Source of the DNA: Burkholderiales bacterium RIFCSPLOWO2_02_FULL_57_36 | Lineage (GTDB): Bacteria > Pseudomonadota > Gammaproteobacteria > Burkholderiales > Burkholderiaceae_D | DNA: 64,000 nucleotides | Direction: 5' to 3' | Assembly: GCA_001770855.1 (NCBI GenBank) | Contig: MESE01000016.1 | Span: 1-64,000, forward strand | In this document: piece after piece, positions 33,548 through 42,833 of the stretch | How the letters are laid out: every line of letters starts with the position of its first letter | Numbering within the stretch: the first letter of the stretch is position 1 | Program-made: the position numbers and the translations under genes | The notes under the pieces: model-generated | Seen by the model: the letters and a program-made list of their open reading frames with translations, nothing else | The model's database searches: none | Told to the model about the DNA's origin: nothing

Positions 33548-33880
33548 CTAGTCGGGCACGTCGGCGCCGAACCTGATCGACACATACACGCGCATCGCGG
33601 CCTCGAGCGGCGTCTTTCCATGGCATAGCGCCTGCGATTCGACAGTGTCGCCATAACTGGCTTCCCAGAGATGGCCCATCTTGGGCGCAAGCAATGAGAT
33701 CAACTCCCGTTCGATAATCGGTCCCGCCTGCGACCAGTCGCAGTGCGGCGCCCAGTGAATGTTTTCGGGTGTACCGTCAATGCGCCAGTATTGCTGCGTG
33801 GTGCTGTATTTCACTTCGATGCCTTCAGCCTTGGCGACCCATCGATCCAGAGTCGCGCCTTCCAGTCCAGCAGATTTCAT
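33548..33880 (-). CDS. Phage NinX-like (DUF2591) protein
   Basis: 110 residues from the ATG with GGAG upstream (an ATG four codons earlier is possible). The pattern matches DUF2591, the NinX-type phage proteins: an N-terminal GATLDRWVAKAEGI, a central HWAPHCDWSQAGPIIERELISLL and a C-terminal KTPLEAAMRVYVSIRFG. Function is unknown. In phages it lies among replication/nin genes. Here it stands alone with no other phage gene, so it is a domesticated or stray phage-derived gene. Confidence 0.75.
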   Translation of the reverse strand: MKSAGLEGATLDRWVAKAEGIEVKYSTTQQYWRIDGTPENIHWAPHCDWSQAGPIIERELISLLAPKMGHLWEASYGDTVESQALCHGKTPLEAAMRVYVSIRFGADVPD

Positions 33881-34341
33881 CCGTATCTCCATCAATTCGT
33901 CGTGCCGATTCGGCCGGTGTTAATGCTAATGGATAGCCGGACCCGCGTCTTGTTCCCGATCATCGACTACTTATTTTGAAACATGCGGCATCTGGAGGCG
34001 CGGCGCGGATTTATCCTGGCAAAGAACTTTCATTTCGTTACGCCGATGGCATTTCCTCGAATAGGTCGTTGTCTTATTGAAAAGAAATTAGCCACGCGGA
34101 TGCAGGCATATACGGCGTTGCCTGAAAGCGGTAATGCAAAGCGGATTCGGTGTATTGAAGCGGGAGCAGTTAACGCGGAAGTTGGTGCGCCGATCCCATC
34201 GGATCAGCACACCAGCCGCCATCATGCATATCGGTTGCATGTACGGCATGAAGGTAAAGATACCCGGCTTTTATTTCACCAGCGTGACAATTCTCAAATT
34301 GTTCGTTCGCCGGGACATAACTTGCTTTTCGATATCCGGCG
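33881..34341. other. Intergenic region, no convincing gene
   Basis: About 460 bases between two minus-strand genes. Frames exist on both strands but have stop-free runs only where they overlap the dehydrogenase gene, without start signals or protein-like composition. It could be degenerate coding sequence. Confidence 0.4.
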
Positions 34342-35415
34342 CTACAAAGCTTCGGCAATTGCACGTCCGAGATCGCCTGTTTTCGCGGTGCCGCCGATGT
34401 CGCGCGTAAACGGCGCATGTGCGGGTCCTGCTTCCAGCACCTTTTCAATTGCGCTGACGATGGCTGCGCCGGCTTCCGGATGACCGAGATGTTCAAGCAT
34501 CATCGCGCCGCACCAGATCTGTCCGATCGGATTGGCCAGTGCCTTCCCCGCGATATCGGGTGCCGAACCGTGCACCGGTTCGAACAGGGAAGGGAAGCTG
34601 CGCTCCGGATTGATATTGGCCGACGGCGCAATGGCGATGGTGCCGGTGCAGGCAGGCCCGAGATCGGACAGGATATCGCCGAACAGATTGGACGCCACCA
34701 CAACATCGAACCAGTCCGGGTGCTGAACGAAATGCGCGGTCAGGATATCGATATGGTACTTGTCGTATTTCACATCGGAATAGCTTTTTGCCATCGCCGC
34801 CACACGTTCGTCCCAGTACGGCATCGTGATCGAAATGCCGTTTGACTTGGTCGCGGAGGTAAGGTGTTTTTTGGGACGGCGCTGCGCCAGCTCGAATGCG
34901 AATTTCAGGATTCGGTCCACGCCGACGCGCGAGAAGACGCTTTCCTGAAATACCATTTCGCGCGGCGTGCCTTCATACATCTTGCCGCCGATCGATGAAT
35001 ACTCGCCTTCGGTATTTTCACGGACCACATAGAAATCGATATCGCCGGGTTTGCGGTTCGCCAGCGGTGATGGAATTCCCGGCATCAGCCGACACGGACG
35101 CAGGTTTACGTACTGGTCGAATTCGCGGCGGAACTTGAGCAACGAACCCCAAAGAGAAACATGGTCCGGCACGATCTCCGGCCAGCCTACCGCGCCGAAG
35201 AAAATGGCATCATGCCCGCTGATCCGGTCTTTCCAGTCGTCCGGCATCATTTGTCCATGCTTCGCGTAATAATTGCATGACGCGAAATCGAAGCGGTCCC
35301 ATTTGAAATCGATGCCGAACTTGCGCGCGGCGGCATCCAGCACGCGCAATCCCTCGGGCATCACTTCCTTGCCGATGCCGTCGCCGGCGATCACTGCAAT
35401 CCGATGTGTAGTCAT
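34342..35415 (-). CDS. D-malate / tartrate dehydrogenase (decarboxylating)
   Basis: 357 residues, a member of the isocitrate/isopropylmalate dehydrogenase family, NAD-dependent. It has GDGIGKEVMPEGLRVL at the N-terminus, LRPCRLMPGIPSPL, the phosphate/substrate loop VVRENTEGEYSSIGG, the catalytic Lys region HLTSATKSNGI, the metal-binding Asp pair SNLFGDILSDLGPA and the NAD motif EPVHGSAPDIAGKALANP. The segments PGIPSPLANRKPGDIDFYVVRENTEGEY and RPKKHLTSATKSNG are typical of DmlA/TtuC (D-malate or tartrate) rather than LeuB. Start supported by AGGA. Monocistronic as far as can be seen. Confidence 0.85.
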   Translation of the reverse strand: MTTHRIAVIAGDGIGKEVMPEGLRVLDAAARKFGIDFKWDRFDFASCNYYAKHGQMMPDDWKDRISGHDAIFFGAVGWPEIVPDHVSLWGSLLKFRREFDQYVNLRPCRLMPGIPSPLANRKPGDIDFYVVRENTEGEYSSIGGKMYEGTPREMVFQESVFSRVGVDRILKFAFELAQRRPKKHLTSATKSNGISITMPYWDERVAAMAKSYSDVKYDKYHIDILTAHFVQHPDWFDVVVASNLFGDILSDLGPACTGTIAIAPSANINPERSFPSLFEPVHGSAPDIAGKALANPIGQIWCGAMMLEHLGHPEAGAAIVSAIEKVLEAGPAHAPFTRDIGGTAKTGDLGRAIAEAL

Positions 35416-35674
35416 GTTTAATCCTGTAAGAGTTCGTACCGTGCCAACGCTGCGCGCGATAAAATTTCACAAGCAGTGCCTGTGTCGCGGCGAGGATTCC
35501 CGTCGCGCTAATGTACCGTGTTTCGTGCACCCCGACGCCGCTGTATGCGGGTTTCCATTTCTTTTTGATGCAAATTCCCGCGCCGATAAATTTTTCCGTA
35601 TCGATTGAATTTGCTGGTCATATTTGCAACTGAGGATATACTTGAATCAATTCTTGCAACGATCGGAGGCTTTT

Positions 35675-36142
35675 ATGTACCGCAAAATTCTTGTCGCCTA
35701 CAACGGTACCGCGGAGAGCCGATCCGCACTGGAGGAATGCGTTCGTCTTGCTCCCGGTTCGTCGGCGGAAATACACCTGCTGGTCGTCGTCAATCCGCCG
35801 CCCTCGCTGCTGGTAGGCGAATACGCTGCGGCGGCGATCATCAACGTCGAAGAAGAGCTCATCGCGGAAAAACAAAAAATGGAACGCGAACTGGCGGATG
35901 GAAAGACGCTGTTGACCGCAGCAGGATTGAGCGTCGTGGCCCATCTGGAGGTCGGCGAACCGGTGAACATCATCAAGGAATTGGTGGAGAAATTAAAAAT
36001 CGAGCTGGTTATCGTGGGCCACTCACGCCACAAACCGTGGGCTATGCGCTGGTGGCGCGGTTCGATCGACGCGGTGCTGGTCGAGAAAATTCGATGCAGC
36101 CTTCTGGTCGCAGCCGATCCGCAACGTTCACCGCAAAAATAA
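35675..36142 (+). CDS. Universal stress protein UspA family
   Basis: 155 residues; the ATG at 35675 is preceded by GGAGG. The Usp fold starts MYRKILVAYNGTAESRSALEECVRLA and ends IRCSLLVAAD. The ATP-binding loop, usually GxxG-9x-G(S/T), reads GHSRHKPWAMRWWRGSIDAV: the second Gly is missing but the GS is present, so nucleotide binding is uncertain. Long helix NVEEELIAEKQKMERELADGKTLL. Monocistronic. Confidence 0.88.
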   Translation: MYRKILVAYNGTAESRSALEECVRLAPGSSAEIHLLVVVNPPPSLLVGEYAAAAIINVEEELIAEKQKMERELADGKTLLTAAGLSVVAHLEVGEPVNIIKELVEKLKIELVIVGHSRHKPWAMRWWRGSIDAVLVEKIRCSLLVAADPQRSPQK

Positions 36143-36510
36143 TAGCGCCGTGGCAGCGGATTTTCCGGGTTTTTCTATCGCCGCAGAAGTTGACACCGGC
36201 CGCAGCGGGCGAGGCCAGATCGATTTTTCAAGTCCGGCCTCACCTTTGGCGCGCCGTGGAGCACTTGGCAATTCCTTCTTGTCTGAGTAAAAAAAATTTG
36301 AGGAATCCAGCGGAAATTTTTGGCTCTATCAAATGTGCAAAAAATAAGAGTCCACAATTGTCGCTCGGGAAAATATGCCGATTCCCGCGCGCAATAATCG
36401 CAAGGCGAAGCATTGGAAATCATGCAGCGGATTCGGCGTGGAACTTGCGGATTTTTCGATCGGTCACAATCTTTGATTTTAATTAAGACGAATCTGTGAT
36501 GGAGCTGCAA
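36143..36510. other. Intergenic region, no gene seen
   Basis: About 370 bases, AT-rich in its second half. An 11-mer GGTCACAATCT at 36462-36472 also occurs at 37595-37605 upstream of the small gene at 37635, and may be part of a shared promoter. No open frame looks coding. Confidence 0.4.
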
Positions 36511-36759
36511 ATGATAGTGCCTCAAAGCTGGAGAACAGAGGAATATAAAGGACTGGATGTGCATGTGACCGCTTTGCCTCATGGCGATACCGAGAAATGG
36601 GACTACACGGTCCGCATTTCCGATCCCGGGGCGGATTCCAGTTCATTCAGTATGCTGACGGGCGGCTCCGGCGACGATGATGACTATTCCACCGAGGAAG
36701 CCGCGGTACAGGCCGGCTTCATGAGGGGATATGCGTTGGTGGACAAGCTGATGAAATAA
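36511..36759 (+). CDS. Hypothetical small acidic protein
   Basis: 82 residues from the ATG with GGAG six bases upstream (ATG 36499 would add four codons). Sequence: VPQSWRTEEYKGLDVHVTALPH, then KWDYTVRISDPG, an acidic turn GGSGDDDDYSTEEAA and VQAGFMRGYALVDKL. The pattern of a small beta-sheet plus C-terminal helix recalls short stress-linked proteins of this group, but I cannot name a family. It shares size and layout with the next gene, 74 bases downstream. Confidence 0.65.
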   Translation: MIVPQSWRTEEYKGLDVHVTALPHGDTEKWDYTVRISDPGADSSSFSMLTGGSGDDDDYSTEEAAVQAGFMRGYALVDKLMK

Positions 36760-36833
36760 ATTGTCCCAATTTTTGTCAAATGAAAATGCGGCGGAGTCGC
36801 TCAAAGAGTGGCGCTTAAATGCAGGAGATGGAC

Positions 36834-37052
36834 ATGACACCACATATTCTACAAAGTGGTTCCCACATTGCAAGAATCAATACCGTTCAACAGCCTGATG
36901 GAACATATGAAGCCCAGGTATTTGTCCGGCTTGCACGTGAGCCGGAAATCGCCGAAACCTATATTCCCGCAGGTATATGCGCAACCGAAAAAGAGGCATG
37001 GGCGCTGGCCGAGCAGCGCGCGACCAGGGCGTTGAAAGAACATGAATTTTAA
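36834..37052 (+). CDS. Hypothetical small protein
   Basis: 72 residues from the ATG with AGGAG at six to seven bases (two in-frame ATGs lie just upstream). It reads SHIARINTVQQPDGTYEAQVFVRLA, then EPEIAETYIPAGICATEKEAWALAEQRATRAL: a three-stranded sheet followed by a helix. This layout (beta strands, a turn, then xATEKEAWALAEQRA helix) resembles the preceding 82-residue protein, so the two may be distant paralogues. Function unknown. Confidence 0.65.
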   Translation: MTPHILQSGSHIARINTVQQPDGTYEAQVFVRLAREPEIAETYIPAGICATEKEAWALAEQRATRALKEHEF

Positions 37053-37251
37053 CGGCGTCGGCCGCATCGATAACCGTGCTTCTGAATTTATTGCAACCGG
37101 ACGGGCTGCATTCGCTTGCGCCTCGTGAACTTTTCTTCCACCGCGTTCGTGTTTCCTCGAACCGGTGCGTGCCTTGATTGAACGCAATCCATATTTATTC
37201 GCGCTGTCTTAGACTGGCGATTCAAGTTGTCTCCATGATGAGATACGCGCG

Positions 37252-37356
37252 ATGGGCAAAAAAAATTTCCCTACTGCAGCCGTGGTGCTGATCGTTGCGG
37301 TATGCATTGGCATTGTGGTCTGGCTGGTTAGAGCGCTGATCGCCGCATTCCCCTGA
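37252..37356 (+). CDS. Putative tiny membrane protein (34 aa)
   Basis: Translation gives a 34-residue chain starting MGKKNFPTAAVVLIVAVCIG and ending RALIAAFP: a positively charged N-terminus and one membrane helix. No good ribosome-binding site, but a hairpin (GCCGCAA / TTGCGGC at 37402-37419) follows. Tentative. Confidence 0.4.
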   Translation: MGKKNFPTAAVVLIVAVCIGIVVWLVRALIAAFP

Positions 37357-37634
37357 TTCGATTATTTTGTAGCTTGTTGCCGCTTCCGATTCGGCGCTGC
37401 TGCCGCAATCAGTTGCGGCGCCTTGTTAGTCATTGCCACCAAACTTCATCCAGTCGCCAAGCCGATATCCGCGTGGCGGCATTGCGCGGTATCAAGGGCG
37501 AATGTGACGATTAGATTGAAATCAGACTGTGTACGAAGAAACAAGGCTGAAAATAAATTGTATTGCGGAATATCAAAAACGTGTAGTTACATTTGGTCAC
37601 AATCTAAGCAATGCAATCAAAGTGAGGAGAAACA

Positions 37635-37925
37635 ATGAACAATGAAAATTTAGTTGAAAATGTTAACTACAATCCAGACAATTTGTTGGCTTCGATCATC
37701 GGAAAGCTTAATTTGAAAAACGATGCCGCCTTGTCCCGTGCGTTGGAAGTGGCCCCACCTGTAATAAGCAAGATACGCCACCGCAGGCTGCCTGTCGGTG
37801 CCTCGCTGCTGATACGCATGCATGAGGTGACGGATTTGAGTATCCAGGAGTTACGGGTCTTAATGGGAGATCGCCGGAACAAATTTCGTATCAGCGACAA
37901 ACAATTCAAACCCAAGGCTGCCTGA
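37635..37925 (+). CDS. Small XRE-like conserved protein
   Basis: 96 residues, with GAGGAG upstream. The core NLKNDAALSRALEVAPPVISKIRHRRLPVGASLLIRMHEVTDLSIQELRVLMGD reads like a helix-turn-helix of the XRE/Cro type (N-x-A-L-S-x-A-L, P-x-V-I-S-K-I-R). It has a low-GC N-terminus (NNENLVENVNYNPDN) and a basic tail. Similar small proteins are common in Burkholderiales and have no assigned role; DNA binding is inference. It is monocistronic and ends at a strong terminator. Confidence 0.75.
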   Translation: MNNENLVENVNYNPDNLLASIIGKLNLKNDAALSRALEVAPPVISKIRHRRLPVGASLLIRMHEVTDLSIQELRVLMGDRRNKFRISDKQFKPKAA

Positions 37926-37968
37926 GCCGTTCCAGGCTGTTAAATGCCCTCACTGACGTTTCATTTGA

Positions 37969-38008
37969 TGCACCGGCTTGTGATTGCAAGCCGGTGCATT
38001 TTATTTTT
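37969..38008 (+). terminator. Rho-independent terminator
   Basis: Perfect 12-bp arms TGCACCGGCTTG / CAAGCCGGTGCA, six-base loop, then TTTTATTTTT. About 45 bases after the XRE-like gene. Confidence 0.9.
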
Positions 38009-38220
38009 GGAGCCGAATCTTTAGTGGGAAAGCATCGCCAAATCGGTTTGCATTGATTTGAGTCAATACGAGAGAACCCTTAGAAATCATGTACTTAATA
38101 AATATTGCCCTAGGTTATCCACAGGATTGTCCACTATAAATGTGAGTAACCTGTTTCGCGCAACTGCATTCCGAATCAACGGGACTTTTCATACTGGTTG
38201 CGGCTTTCTGCCGCAACGAA

Positions 38221-38400
38221 TTACGACTTGTTTTTCACTTTTTCCGGATCAGGCTTGGCTTGACCCAATTTGCTGACCTCATCGGATTGTATGCCTGTAG
38301 GCAAGCCGATATCGTCAGTGGAGATCGGATTATCTGTGGTGCGCGCCGGATGCGGCCCCGTGCTCCCTTCCAGCTTTTTCGAATTTTCGTGGCTTTTCAT
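38221..38400 (-). CDS. Putative small hydrophilic protein (59 aa)
   Basis: The frame gives 59 residues, beginning MKSHENSKKLEGSTGPHPAR, with TTDNPISTDDIGLPTGIQSDEV in the middle and ending DPEKVKNKS. It is strongly hydrophilic, with Pro, Asp, Lys and Ser throughout and no hydrophobic core, so it is probably disordered. GGCGGGAA precedes the ATG. The translation looks more protein-like than any other frame in this gene-poor kilobase. Similar short Lys/Asp/Pro-rich proteins are found in Burkholderiales, but I cannot name this one. Confidence 0.55.
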   Translation of the reverse strand: MKSHENSKKLEGSTGPHPARTTDNPISTDDIGLPTGIQSDEVSKLGQAKPDPEKVKNKS

Positions 38401-39011
38401 GATTTCCCGCCATTTTGCCCCTATTGCTCACGAGGTAATCCGATTGCGCCACGTTAAAAATACATGCCCACCTATCTATCAAGTCGTTCCAGTTTTCAAC
38501 TTAACGGATAGTTAGTTGCTGTAAAGCTAATTTTTATGAAGTTAATGGGCGTCGGTTGTTGGTCGCGATAAAAATAGAGCATTTCCTCTAAAGCAGTCTT
38601 TCTCTACCCTGATATGGCTCTTGATCTGGGACATGATGTGATGCATGTCTCGCGAAGTGCCATGACTATTAACGAATTTTAAGAAAATTGAACAAGATAG
38701 AAAATCAATGATGATCATCTGAACATGGCTATAAATCATTGTTTCCGATGTGGAACGCGATTGAAGTCCTCTTTACAACTTCAGGAGCACCTCTTAAGAT
38801 GGTTTTCGTAGTGGGACATAATTCTGCATAGCGGAATTATGAATTTACTACTGGTTCGTTGAATAAGACAAACTTTCCTCGCACAGAAGCCGTTTTTATC
38901 CTGTGCGCACCGCCCAGCATTTCAAATACGGTCTTTGGAAAACATAGTTTGCAGACAATGAATTGAATACCAAACGCATCTGAAGTTATTCAACCACGCG
39001 GAGACATAATA
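38401..39011. other. AT-rich intergenic stretch, no gene seen
   Basis: About 610 bases, clearly lower in GC than the neighbours. Frames here lack start signals and read like non-coding translation. It may be a transferred or decayed segment, or hold the upstream control region of the lipoprotein hydrolase gene. Confidence 0.45.
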
Positions 39012-40472
39012 ATGAACAGGACTTTCAGAAACACAGCGGGGCTGGCCTTGCTCGGCAGCTTATTGATTGCCGGATGCGGCGGCGGTTCGTCGGCCGGAAG
39101 CTCGGCGCCGATAAGGACAGTCACGGCGGAGACCGAAACGCGCCCGCAGGACTCGCGCACATTCACCATTGACACCGCGACTTTGCCATTTGCCGCCTTG
39201 GCTGGAACGACGGCAGTTACCGACAGGTGGTCCGGCGTCCTGAATGGGGCCGGTTACCGGGTCGAAGTGCCGCAAAACTGGAATGGCCGGCTGGTGCTGT
39301 ACGCGCACGGTTATGCCGGAGCCGGTGCCGCGCTCGGGTTTACCAACCCGTCCATCCGCAGACACTTGATCGAGAACGGCTATGCGTGGGCTGCTTCGAC
39401 CTATAGCAAGAATTACTATGACGTTCGAGTTGGCGTGGAAGACACCAATGCGCTGGCACGCAATTTCTTGGGGATTGCCGTCACGAACGGTCGCGTCCTG
39501 GCCAATCCGAGCAAAACCTACATCATCGGCCATTCGATGGGTGGACATATTGCCGCTGCAGCAGTGGAACAGGAAACCATTGCAACGGCCGTCAACACGT
39601 TTCGCTACGATGGCGCTGTGCCAATGTGCGGCGTTCATGGCGACACGGAGCTGTTTGACTACTTTGCCGCGTATCAGCTGGCAGCGCAAACGCTTGCCGG
39701 CTTCGGCGCCACGCCTTTCACCAGCTTTTCCACCATCGCGACGAATGTAAGAACGGCGATGTTCACAACGTTCTCGACCGTGCCAACAGCATCGGGCTTG
39801 CAGCTTCGTGAGGCGGTAAAGAATCTGACCGGCGGCGAACGACCAGTGTTTATCCAGGGTTACGCCAATACCGCGCTCCAGAGCGTCGTCTGGGGAACCT
39901 TCGGCGGCGACGGTACGGTCAACGGCATCCTGAACAAGAGCGTTCTGGATACCAATCGCTTCGTCTATCAGCTCGATACGGACCTCAGTGCGCAGTCCGC
40001 CACCGAAGTAACATTCAACGCCGCCATTCAAAAGATCACGGCCGCGACCGATGCAAATCGCCTGCGGACCGACGGCTTGCGTTGGATACCGAAGGTGAAC
40101 GGTCAGTTCAGCGTGCCGGTCGTGACCTTGCACACGCTGGGTGACATGTACGTACCGTTCAGCATGCAGCAGATCTATCGGGCACGCGCAGATGTAAATG
40201 GCAGCGGCAACTTCCTGGTGCAGCGTGCGATCCGTGCGCCTAGCCATTGCGATTTCACCATCGCCGAACAGGTGGAAGCGTTCAACGCCATGGTGACGTG
40301 GGAACTTGGCGGTGCGAAGCCGGCCGGCGACGATGTTACAACGCGGGCAACAGTAGCCAGCCCGACCTATGGATGCACGTTCACCAGAAATGCGGGTGGC
40401 GCGGCGGAAGATAATCCAACCACAGTCGGAACTCGTGCGGCAATCGCCCCGGGACTCGCGGCCTGCATTTGA
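39012..40472 (+). CDS. Lipoprotein alpha/beta hydrolase
   Basis: 486 residues. The lipobox is LLIAGC (Cys about 22), followed by a Gly/Ser linker. The hydrolase domain is at about 85-430: oxyanion region LVLYAHGYAGAG, nucleophile elbow TYIIGHSMGGHIAAAA (Ser about 175), a likely acid in LHTLGDMYVPFSMQQIYR and His in RAPSHCDFTIAEQ. GHSMGG with the closing HCDF motif suggests an esterase or polyester/tannase-type enzyme acting at the outer membrane; the substrate is unknown. A strong terminator follows. Confidence 0.85.
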   Translation: MNRTFRNTAGLALLGSLLIAGCGGGSSAGSSAPIRTVTAETETRPQDSRTFTIDTATLPFAALAGTTAVTDRWSGVLNGAGYRVEVPQNWNGRLVLYAHGYAGAGAALGFTNPSIRRHLIENGYAWAASTYSKNYYDVRVGVEDTNALARNFLGIAVTNGRVLANPSKTYIIGHSMGGHIAAAAVEQETIATAVNTFRYDGAVPMCGVHGDTELFDYFAAYQLAAQTLAGFGATPFTSFSTIATNVRTAMFTTFSTVPTASGLQLREAVKNLTGGERPVFIQGYANTALQSVVWGTFGGDGTVNGILNKSVLDTNRFVYQLDTDLSAQSATEVTFNAAIQKITAATDANRLRTDGLRWIPKVNGQFSVPVVTLHTLGDMYVPFSMQQIYRARADVNGSGNFLVQRAIRAPSHCDFTIAEQVEAFNAMVTWELGGAKPAGDDVTTRATVASPTYGCTFTRNAGGAAEDNPTTVGTRAAIAPGLAACI

Positions 40473-40495
40473 TCTTAAGTTGAATCTGCAGTACA

Positions 40496-40527
40496 AGCCG
40501 CCCGCCTTGAGCGGGCGGCTTTTTTAT
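40496..40527 (+). terminator. Rho-independent terminator
   Basis: Perfect 10-bp arms AGCCGCCCGC / GCGGGCGGCT around CTTGA, followed by TTTTTATTT. About 24 bases after the hydrolase stop. Confidence 0.9.
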
Positions 40528-40552
40528 TTGGAAAGTTTTTTCGCCATACTGA

Positions 40553-40780
40553 GAAATTCCTGTGCTGGGCTTTGGGTTGGGATTCGCGGTACGCATCGAC
40601 GATGGCGGCGCCATCACTGCGGGAACGGCCGGCGAGTATTCGCGGAGCGGCTCGGCGGGCACATTTTTCTGGATCGCTCCAAAGGAACAGGGGATTGCAA
40701 TTTTCCTGGTACAGGCTCCGGAACATCTGGGGCACTACAAATCGCTTTTCCGCAATCTCGTATATGGCGCATTGCCATAG
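40553..40780 (+). pseudogene. C-terminal remnant of a serine hydrolase (beta-lactamase fold)
   Basis: The frame reads VLGFGLGFAVRIDDGGAITA, then GEYSRSGSAGTFFWIAPKEQGIAIFLVQAP, ending FRNLVYGALP. This matches the last 70 or so residues of class C beta-lactamase-like serine hydrolases (GLGFAV..., AGTxFWIDPKE, FRNLVYxAL). The Ser-x-x-Lys and Tyr-x-Asn parts are absent: upstream there is an in-frame stop at 40550-40552 and then the terminator of another gene. So it is the stump of a deleted gene, not a working enzyme. Confidence 0.75.
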
Positions 40781-40984
40781 GCGGGCCAGTGATTTTCATC
40801 CGATTGCGCGAGATGGCGTCTTGTCAGATGCGTTACACTTTGCATCTGGCAGCGAAGTACAATATGTTGCCGTGAAAAAATCCGGTTGCCGCAGGACCAA
40901 ACGCCAATTCTCTTGAATCGATCAAGAAATTAGACTTCACCGGCAAGAGCCGGTAGACTTTACGCCTTTTCGCAAGGGCTTGTC

Positions 40985-42655
40985 GTGGCCACCACTTCTG
41001 AACCGATGCCGTCCGACGTTGACGGTATATCTCCATCCAATCCCCGCAGTGTGCCTAGCGAGCAGATCGCGCGCGAAGTAGCGCGCCGCCGCACTTTCGG
41101 CATTATTTCCCACCCGGATGCCGGCAAGACCACGTTGACTGAAAAGTTATTGCTGTTTTCAGGTGCAATTCAACTCGCCGGCACAGTCAAGGCGCGCAAG
41201 AGCGGCCGCCATGCAACTTCTGACTGGATGGAAATCGAAAAGCAGCGCGGCATTTCGGTGGCCAGCTCGGTCATGCAGTTTGAATATCGCGACCACGTGG
41301 TCAATTTGCTGGATACGCCGGGTCACCAGGATTTCTCCGAAGATACCTATCGGGTCCTGACCGCCGTCGATTCCGCGCTGATGGTGATCGATGCGGCCAA
41401 AGGCGTCGAGGCGCAGACCATCAAGCTGCTCAATGTTTGCCGCATGCGCAGCACGCCGATCATTACCTTCATGAACAAGATGGACCGCGAAACCCGCGAT
41501 CCGCTGGAGTTGCTCGACGAACTGGAATCGGTGCTGGATATTCGCTGTGCGCCGGTGACCTGGCCGATCGGCATGGGCAAGACCTTCCGTGGCGTGTATC
41601 ACTTGCTGCGCGATGAAATCATGCTGTTCGCCGCCGGGAGCGAAAAAGCCGACCAGACATTTGAAGTGATCAAGGGAATCGATAATCCGCGCCTGGTCGA
41701 GATGTTCCCGCTCGAGATCGAGCAACTGAAAATGGAAGTCGAACTGGTGCACGGTGCATCGCATCCGTTCGACCTCGACGCTTTTCTGGCAGGTACATTG
41801 ACCCCGGTATTCTTCGGTTCGGCGATCAACAATTTCGGCGTACGCGAAATCCTGAATGCATTGCTGGACTGGGCGCAGCCGCCGCGCGAGCGCGATGCGA
41901 CAGTGCGCTGGGTGTCGCCCGTCGAACCGCAATTTTCTGGATTCGTGTTCAAGATCCAGGCCAACATGGACCCGGCGCACCGCGACCGGATTGCCTTCTT
42001 GCGCGTATGCTCGGGGCGATTCGAACGCGGCATGAAAATCAAACACCTGCGCTTGAATCGAGAAATCAAGGTGCCGAGTGTCGTCACGTTCATGGCGTCG
42101 AGCCGAGAGCAGGTGGAGGAGGCGTATGCCGGCGACATCATCGGTTTACCCAATCACGGCAACATGCAGATCGGCGACAGTTTTTCAGAAGGCGAAGTGC
42201 TGCAGTTCACGGGCATACCGTATTTTGCCCCCGATTTTTTCCGCTCCGTGCGGATCCGCAATCCGTTGAAAATCAAACAGCTTCACAAAGGCCTGCAACA
42301 ACTCGGCGAAGAGGGCGCGGTGCAGGTGTTCAAGCCGGTACATAGCGGCGATCTGATTCTTGGCGCGGTCGGCGTGCTGCAGTTCGAGGTCGTCGCAAGC
42401 CGCTTGCTGAACGAATATGGTGTCGATGCGGTGTTCGAAGGCACGTCCATCAGCAGCGCGCGTTGGGTATCATGCGACGACAAGCGGGTACTTGCCGATT
42501 TCGAAAAATCGTCTGCGGGCCATAACATCGCATACGATGCGGCCGGCAACATGGCGTATCTGGCAACCTCCGGCGTCAATCTCAAATTGACTCAGGAGCG
42601 GTGGCCGAAATTGACCTTCCATGCAACACGCGAGCATGCGGTAAAACTGGAATGA
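40985..42655 (+). CDS. prfC: Peptide chain release factor 3 (RF3)
   Basis: 556 residues from a GTG with AAGGG upstream. A GTPase that recycles RF1/RF2 from the ribosome. Motifs: G1 SHPDAGKTT (about 42-50), G2 region [15 protein letters not shown]3 DTPGHQD, G4 NKMDRE, followed by domain II/III ([47 protein letters not shown]). The N-terminus is about 30 residues longer than in E. coli RF3. A later ATG at 41006 is an alternative start. Monocistronic. Confidence 0.95.
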   Translation: MATTSEPMPSDVDGISPSNPRSVPSEQIAREVARRRTFGIISHPDAGKTTLTEKLLLFSGAIQLAGTVKARKSGRHATSDWMEIEKQRGISVASSVMQFEYRDHVVNLLDTPGHQDFSEDTYRVLTAVDSALMVIDAAKGVEAQTIKLLNVCRMRSTPIITFMNKMDRETRDPLELLDELESVLDIRCAPVTWPIGMGKTFRGVYHLLRDEIMLFAAGSEKADQTFEVIKGIDNPRLVEMFPLEIEQLKMEVELVHGASHPFDLDAFLAGTLTPVFFGSAINNFGVREILNALLDWAQPPRERDATVRWVSPVEPQFSGFVFKIQANMDPAHRDRIAFLRVCSGRFERGMKIKHLRLNREIKVPSVVTFMASSREQVEEAYAGDIIGLPNHGNMQIGDSFSEGEVLQFTGIPYFAPDFFRSVRIRNPLKIKQLHKGLQQLGEEGAVQVFKPVHSGDLILGAVGVLQFEVVASRLLNEYGVDAVFEGTSISSARWVSCDDKRVLADFEKSSAGHNIAYDAAGNMAYLATSGVNLKLTQERWPKLTFHATREHAVKLE

Positions 42656-42833
42656 CCGTGGCGCGAGCGCAAGAGATTTTGAGTGATCGCTGCCGGTCAT
42701 TCCGAGTGTAACGAACAATCTCCGTTACCGGTGCAGGTGCAAATCTGCCGTTGCTTTCAACGCCGGTTCAATTGCTTGCATAGTCCGCCGTTTCTTGGCA
42801 TGGTGTCGTCACGCGCGTCTCTATATTCCATTC

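Noticed and set aside
33983-34483. 166-codon plus-strand frame near the malate dehydrogenase gene
   Set aside because: Overlaps the end of the dehydrogenase gene antisense and has no ribosome-binding site or family features.
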